A DNA stretch of 64,000 nt from JADHLI01 sp937988715 (GTDB lineage Bacteria > Pseudomonadota > Alphaproteobacteria > Puniceispirillales > Puniceispirillaceae): contig CALKIF010000065.1 in assembly GCA_937988715.1 (NCBI GenBank), forward strand, positions 1 through 64,000. Reading direction: 5' to 3'. This document shows positions 61,161 to 64,000 of this stretch, piece by piece (the stretch's first letter is position 1; each line of letters starts with the position of its first letter). The notes beneath the pieces were generated by a model. That model had not been told where the DNA came from and ran no database searches. It saw only the letters and a program-made list of their open reading frames with translations. A program made the position numbers and the translations under genes.

Positions 61161-62014
61161 GAGGGCTGGTCCTGTTCCTGCATTTCATTGAGCTTTTGTT
61201 CACGCTGATTCACATAAAGATGCAAAATAGCTGCTGCTGTTTCTTCAATTGACCGGCGAGAGACATCCAGAACCGGCCAGTTCTGCGAAGAGAACAGGCG
61301 GCGTGCTGACTTCAGCTCATCATTAATACTGTCCAGATCAGCATAAGTGTCATTCTGACTGTCTGACATATGCTGCAGACGGTTCCGCCGGACATGGGCC
61401 AACCGTTTGGCATCTGTTGTCAGCCCCACCACAAACAGATCTGGTGTATTTTCAAGCAGATGCAGGGGGAAATCCACATTTGGCACAAGCGCATAATTGG
61501 CCACCCTGTAGCCCCTGTTGGCCAGATACATAGAGGTCGGTGTTTTTGATGTGCGTGACACCCCGACAAGCAGAATTTGCGCCTCATTCAGCCTGTCCAT
61601 ATTCAGACCATCATCATGTGTGACCGCAAATTCGACAGCCGCCATCCGGTCAAAATAGGCCTTATCCAGCTTGTGCTGACTGCCCGGGCGTGAATTCTGG
61701 CGATAGCCCAAAACAGAGCTTAACATATCCATCAGCGGGTCCAGCACAGACAGGCTGGGGATATTATGACTTTTACAAAGTTGTTCAATCGCATTCCGGA
61801 TATCGGGGTCAACCACCGAATAGAGCAAAATACCGGGGCTGCGTTTCAAGGCACTGGATATGGTTTCAACATGAGCTGGTGTGCGCACCAATGTCCAGAT
61901 ATGTTCAGATATGTGAACATCAGGGAATTGGGCCAGAGCCGCCCGGGCCACCTGGTGAACAGTTTCACCAGTTGAATCAGAGACAAGATGAATGTGGATA
62001 GATGAATCTGCCAT
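61157..62014 (-). CDS. Pyruvate, phosphate dikinase regulatory protein (PSRP/DUF299)
   Basis: Bifunctional kinase/phosphorylase controlling PPDK or PEP synthase. The 285-residue protein has IHLVSDSTGETVHQVARA at the start, a P-loop-like VGVSRTSKTPTSMYLANRGYR (about residues 148-168), and the terminal VLDVSRRSIEETAAAILHLY. It belongs to the family once called UPF0085/RP001. It is next to the putative origin, as its homologue is in Caulobacter to the best of my knowledge. It starts the PSRP-maf-coaE-dnaQ run. Confidence 0.94.
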   Translation of the reverse strand: MADSSIHIHLVSDSTGETVHQVARAALAQFPDVHISEHIWTLVRTPAHVETISSALKRSPGILLYSVVDPDIRNAIEQLCKSHNIPSLSVLDPLMDMLSSVLGYRQNSRPGSQHKLDKAYFDRMAAVEFAVTHDDGLNMDRLNEAQILLVGVSRTSKTPTSMYLANRGYRVANYALVPNVDFPLHLLENTPDLFVVGLTTDAKRLAHVRRNRLQHMSDSQNDTYADLDSINDELKSARRLFSSQNWPVLDVSRRSIEETAAAILHLYVNQREQKLNEMQEQDQPS

Positions 62015-62106
62015 GGCCTTAAAGTGATACCAATCTTCACGCAGCCCGTCATCTGTTTAAATGCCCTGTCAATATGTTCAGATAGGCTCTGTTGAAAACC
62101 ATTTTT

Positions 62107-62116
62107 CTGGGGATGA
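62107..62116 (-). promoter_or_regulatory. W-box-like repeat 1 (CTGGGGATGA)
   Basis: Reads TCATCCCCAG on the minus strand and contains TCCCCA, the core of the weak DnaA W-box described at the Caulobacter origin. It is one base different from the two copies downstream. Confidence 0.5.
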
Positions 62117-62144
62117 AAACTCACCTCAGCTCTATCTGTTCAGC

Positions 62145-62153
62145 TTATGCACA
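62145..62153 (+). promoter_or_regulatory. DnaA box TTATGCACA
   Basis: A full match to the general DnaA-box consensus TTATNCACA, on the plus strand in the hemE-PSRP gap. A near match with one mismatch (CTATCCACA, minus strand, 61993-62001) lies just inside the PSRP start. Confidence 0.6.
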
Positions 62154-62174
62154 ATTGATGTCAAAATTATGCGC

Positions 62175-62184
62175 CTGGGGATAA
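62175..62184 (-). promoter_or_regulatory. W-box-like repeat 2 (CTGGGGATAA)
   Basis: Contains TTATCCCCA on the minus strand: one mismatch from the DnaA box TTATCCACA and an exact W-box core. Identical to the copy at 62294-62303. Confidence 0.55.
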
Positions 62185-62293
62185 GCACGCCGCACCTAGA
62201 TATCATTACAACAGATAAGATCAGGGCAGGGCAAATTAGCGTGTTGTATCAGAGTGTAAGCTTGGCAAATCTGGAGATGTTTTCTGTATAAAG

Positions 62294-62303
62294 CTGGGGA
62301 TAA
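62294..62303 (-). promoter_or_regulatory. W-box-like repeat 3 (CTGGGGATAA)
   Basis: Exact ten-base copy of repeat 2 in the same orientation, immediately beside the AT-rich stretch where strand opening would be expected. Confidence 0.55.
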
Positions 62304-62391
62304 CAATTGGATTATTTGTAATTCATGTTATTTTGCCTACAACATCACCAACAAGATTCTTTACATTAATAATATTGAAAAGAAGACTATA
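62301..62391. other. AT-rich stretch, possible DNA unwinding element
   Basis: Counted by hand, 62301-62400 has 27 G+C in 100 bases against about 58% in nearby PSRP coding sequence. It lies between the last W-box-like repeat and the hemE start, the position expected for an unwinding element. It must also carry the hemE promoter and ribosome-binding site (AGAAG before the ATG). Confidence 0.55.
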
Positions 62392-63414
62392 ATGCGGTTC
62401 ATCGATACCTTAAATGGCATGCGCCATGATCCACCACCTATCTGGATTATGCGGCAAGCCGGACGATATCTGCCTGAATATAAACGTGTCAGACAAACCA
62501 CATCAGACTTCATCTCATTTTGTCTTGATCCTGAAAAAGCCACAGAAGTCACGCTTCAGCCTATCAGAAGATACGGGTTTGATGCTTCAATCATCTTTTC
62601 AGATATATTGCTCATCCCCTGGGCAATGGACCGGAATGTGCAGTTTATCACCGGCAAAGGTCCGGTATTAGATAAGCTGGTGTCTGTAAAAGATATTGAA
62701 CATTTTGCTGAAACAGATCTGACTATAAAATATAAGGCTGTTGGTGAAGCTGTTCATCAGACCAGAGCTCATCTTCCTGAAGATACCGCTTTAATTGGCT
62801 TTTCCGGCGCGCCCTGGACGCTGATGACTTATCTGTTTGAAGGCGGTAGCTCGCGCGATTTTGCGGCCACAAAGTCATATCTGTGGTCACATCCTGATGA
62901 AGCTGTAGCTTGTATTGAGATTCTTGTTAAGAAAATCATTGAATTCCTCACCCTTCAGGCAAAAAGTGGGGCAAATGCATTAATGTTGTTTGACAGCTGG
63001 GCCAGCGCGGTTCCGGCCAGTTGGCGTGATAAGCTGATTATTCAGCCGCATCAGAAAATCATTGAAACATTAAGACAGCGCGGCATTGATTTGCCTGTGA
63101 TTTGTTTTCCAAAAGGTCTCGGTGAAGGGCTGGTGGCTTATGCTGACCGGGTTGAGGCATCTTGTATTGCTCTTGATCAGCATACAGATCCTGTCTGGGC
63201 ACATAAAAATTTGCGCGCAGACCTTCCTGTGCAAGGAAATCTGGACCCGCTGTGCCTTGTCGCTGGCGGGGATCAGCTGAAAAAAGAAGTCAGCCGGATA
63301 CTGGATTGTTTTGCAGACAGGCCCCATATCTTTAATCTTGGTCATGGGGTGGTGCCACAAACACCGCCTGAACATGTCCAGGATTTGATCGATTTGGTTC
63401 GTAACGGGCGGTAG
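62392..63414 (+). CDS. hemE: Uroporphyrinogen decarboxylase
   Basis: Converts uroporphyrinogen III to coproporphyrinogen III in heme synthesis. The 340-residue protein has the signatures PPIWIMRQAGRYLPEY, FSDILLIPWAMDRNVQF, GFSGAPWTLMTYLFEGG and FNLGHGVVPQTPPEHV. The 5' half is visibly AT-richer than neighbours (about 43% G+C over its first 350 bases), possibly because it borders the origin. It is divergent from PSRP, and hemJ follows after 9 bases. Confidence 0.98.
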   Translation: MRFIDTLNGMRHDPPPIWIMRQAGRYLPEYKRVRQTTSDFISFCLDPEKATEVTLQPIRRYGFDASIIFSDILLIPWAMDRNVQFITGKGPVLDKLVSVKDIEHFAETDLTIKYKAVGEAVHQTRAHLPEDTALIGFSGAPWTLMTYLFEGGSSRDFAATKSYLWSHPDEAVACIEILVKKIIEFLTLQAKSGANALMLFDSWASAVPASWRDKLIIQPHQKIIETLRQRGIDLPVICFPKGLGEGLVAYADRVEASCIALDQHTDPVWAHKNLRADLPVQGNLDPLCLVAGGDQLKKEVSRILDCFADRPHIFNLGHGVVPQTPPEHVQDLIDLVRNGR

Positions 63415-63423
63415 AGTGTGATT

Positions 63424-63849
63424 ATGGATTATTTGTGGCTGAAAGCACTTCATCTGATTGCTGTTATGTCATGGATGGCGGGGTTGCTTTATCTGCCGCG
63501 GCTGTTTGTCTATCATGCGATGGTTGAACCGGGCTCGGTTCGGGCGCAGACCTTTAAATTGATGGAACGCCGGCTGCTGAAAGCGATTATGAACCCGGCG
63601 ATGATTGTCTCATGGGGGCTGGGTCTGTGGATGTTACATCAAAATCCCAGCCTGCTTGTCATGCCCTGGATGTGGGTCAAGCTTGTCTGTGTGGTTCTGA
63701 TGACGGCCTGCCATATGGTATTTGCCCGGATGCGCCGGAATCTGGAAGCTGATCAGGCCTTAAGCGGAAAAGCCTATCGAATCTGGAATGAAGGCCCGAC
63801 CGTGCTGTTGATCATTATCGTGATTATGGCGGTGGTTGAACCGTTCTGA
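63424..63849 (+). CDS. hemJ: Protoporphyrinogen IX oxidase HemJ
   Basis: Membrane-bound oxidase of protoporphyrinogen IX. The 141-residue protein has four membrane helices, with the conserved LWLKALHLIAVMSWMAGLLYLPRLFVYH at the start, FKLMERRLLKAIMNPAMI, MPWMWVKLVCVVLMTACHM and a final RIWNEGPTVLLIIIVIMAVVEPF. A GTG two codons earlier (63418) is possible, but ATG 63424 is preferred. It follows hemE closely; the conserved next gene, rho, would begin beyond the window. Confidence 0.93.
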   Translation: MDYLWLKALHLIAVMSWMAGLLYLPRLFVYHAMVEPGSVRAQTFKLMERRLLKAIMNPAMIVSWGLGLWMLHQNPSLLVMPWMWVKLVCVVLMTACHMVFARMRRNLEADQALSGKAYRIWNEGPTVLLIIIVIMAVVEPF

Positions 63850-63873
63850 GCATCAAACAGGCTTTATGTAAAT

Positions 63874-63903
63874 TTGACAGATCCATCCTGATTATGGCAT
63901 GAA
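63874..63903 (+). promoter_or_regulatory. Possible promoter before the expected rho gene
   Basis: A perfect -35 TTGACA (63874-63879) lies 25 bases after hemJ, with CATGAA 18 bases further on as a poor -10. The location would suit rho, which usually follows hemJ. Confidence 0.35.
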
Positions 63904-63918
63904 GAAGCTGTAAGCCGG

Positions 63919-64000
63919 ATGTATCGCATCTCTCTCCTTCTTTTGATTGTCCGTGCCGCTCCGTTCTGTGGAGCAAACACACCTTTTCCATACATCTTTG
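63919..64000 (+). other. Open reading frame running off the window end, possible leader
   Basis: From ATG 63919 the frame stays open for 27 codons to the edge (MYRISLLLLIVRAAPFCGAN and on). It does not match the Rho N-terminus. A short hairpin GCTCC-7-GGAGC lies inside it at about 63959-63975. It could be a leader peptide, part of a 5' untranslated region, or chance. Nothing else is seen in 63850-64000. Confidence 0.3.

Larger units (their letters stand above)
62015..62391. other. Candidate chromosomal replication origin (oriC)
   Basis: A 377-base non-coding gap between divergent PSRP and hemE. It holds one perfect DnaA box, three same-orientation CTGGGGATRA repeats carrying the W-box core TCCCCA on the other strand, and a near-copy (CTGGAGATGT at 62271-62280). 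A 27% G+C stretch abuts hemE. In Caulobacter crescentus the mapped origin lies beside hemE. Gene polarity switches here. The origin call is inference from position, motifs and polarity; no CtrA TTAA-N7-TTAA site was found. Confidence 0.7.

Noticed and set aside
62428..62436. TGATCCACC, one base from the Caulobacter G-box
   Set aside because: It falls in the strongly conserved His-Asp-Pro-Pro segment of hemE, so coding constraint explains it.
1..64000. tRNA, rRNA, CRISPR arrays, insertion sequences, prophage
   Set aside because: All intergenic gaps above 75 bases were read for T-arm motifs, direct-repeat spacers and terminal inverted repeats; none was convincing.

Overview
The window is a 64 kb piece of an alphaproteobacterial chromosome, with moderate G+C (roughly half by eye) and dense coding. 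Class-level placement rests on gene order: hemE / PSRP-maf-coaE-dnaQ with divergent secB and fxsA, then timA-smr; tsaB-rimI-miaB-phoH-ybeY-corC-lnt-metK-trmB; hrcA divergent from rph-rdgB-hemW; dnaK under a site matching the alphaproteobacterial heat-shock consensus; and a Tim44-like protein. I cannot place it below class with confidence. A marine Rhodospirillales or SAR116-like organism would fit but is a guess. I saw no insertion sequence, prophage, CRISPR array, rRNA or tRNA gene.

Layout. Bases 1-9.0 kb, minus strand: the transcription/translation operon rimP-nusA-ylxR-infB-rbfA-truB-rpsO-pnp. It has a promoter and a terminator-like hairpin in its leader, and pnp is cut by the window edge. 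9.0-17.7 kb, minus: trmB, metK, lnt, corC, ybeY, phoH, miaB, rimI, tsaB (tRNA modification, rRNA maturation, lipoprotein acylation). 17.8-29 kb: a secreted polysaccharide deacetylase meeting a Bax-like hydrolase tail to tail, then nfuA, trpS, murJ, glnD, mutS. 29-35.7 kb: maeB, phoR, phoB, an unknown lipoprotein, nth and a DUF2244 membrane protein. 35.7-43 kb: dapB, dnaJ, dnaK, grpE, two unrecognised coupled genes, hrcA. 43-51.8 kb: rph, rdgB, hemW, an LpoA-like lipoprotein, rsmI, yraN, a BON-domain lipoprotein, gshB, comM. 51.9-57.9 kb, minus: the histidine genes hisB-hisH-(GNAT)-hisA-hisF-hisE with a HIT protein, then xre, smr, timA. 58-64 kb: fxsA, secB, dnaQ, coaE, maf, PSRP, a 377-base non-coding gap, hemE, hemJ and the start of the region where rho is expected.

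The most notable element is the gap at 62015-62391. It lies next to hemE, where the Caulobacter origin is mapped. It holds one perfect DnaA box, three same-direction copies of a CTGGGGATRA repeat containing the W-box core, and an AT-rich stretch (about 27% G+C) abutting hemE. Most genes to its left point left and hemE/hemJ point right, as expected if replication starts here. I infer a chromosomal replication origin. No wholly new multi-gene system is evident. The least explained loci are the coupled pair at 40743-41905, the lipoprotein at 33742-34392, and several places where genes usual in this gene order (fur, aroE, mltA, pst) are missing.
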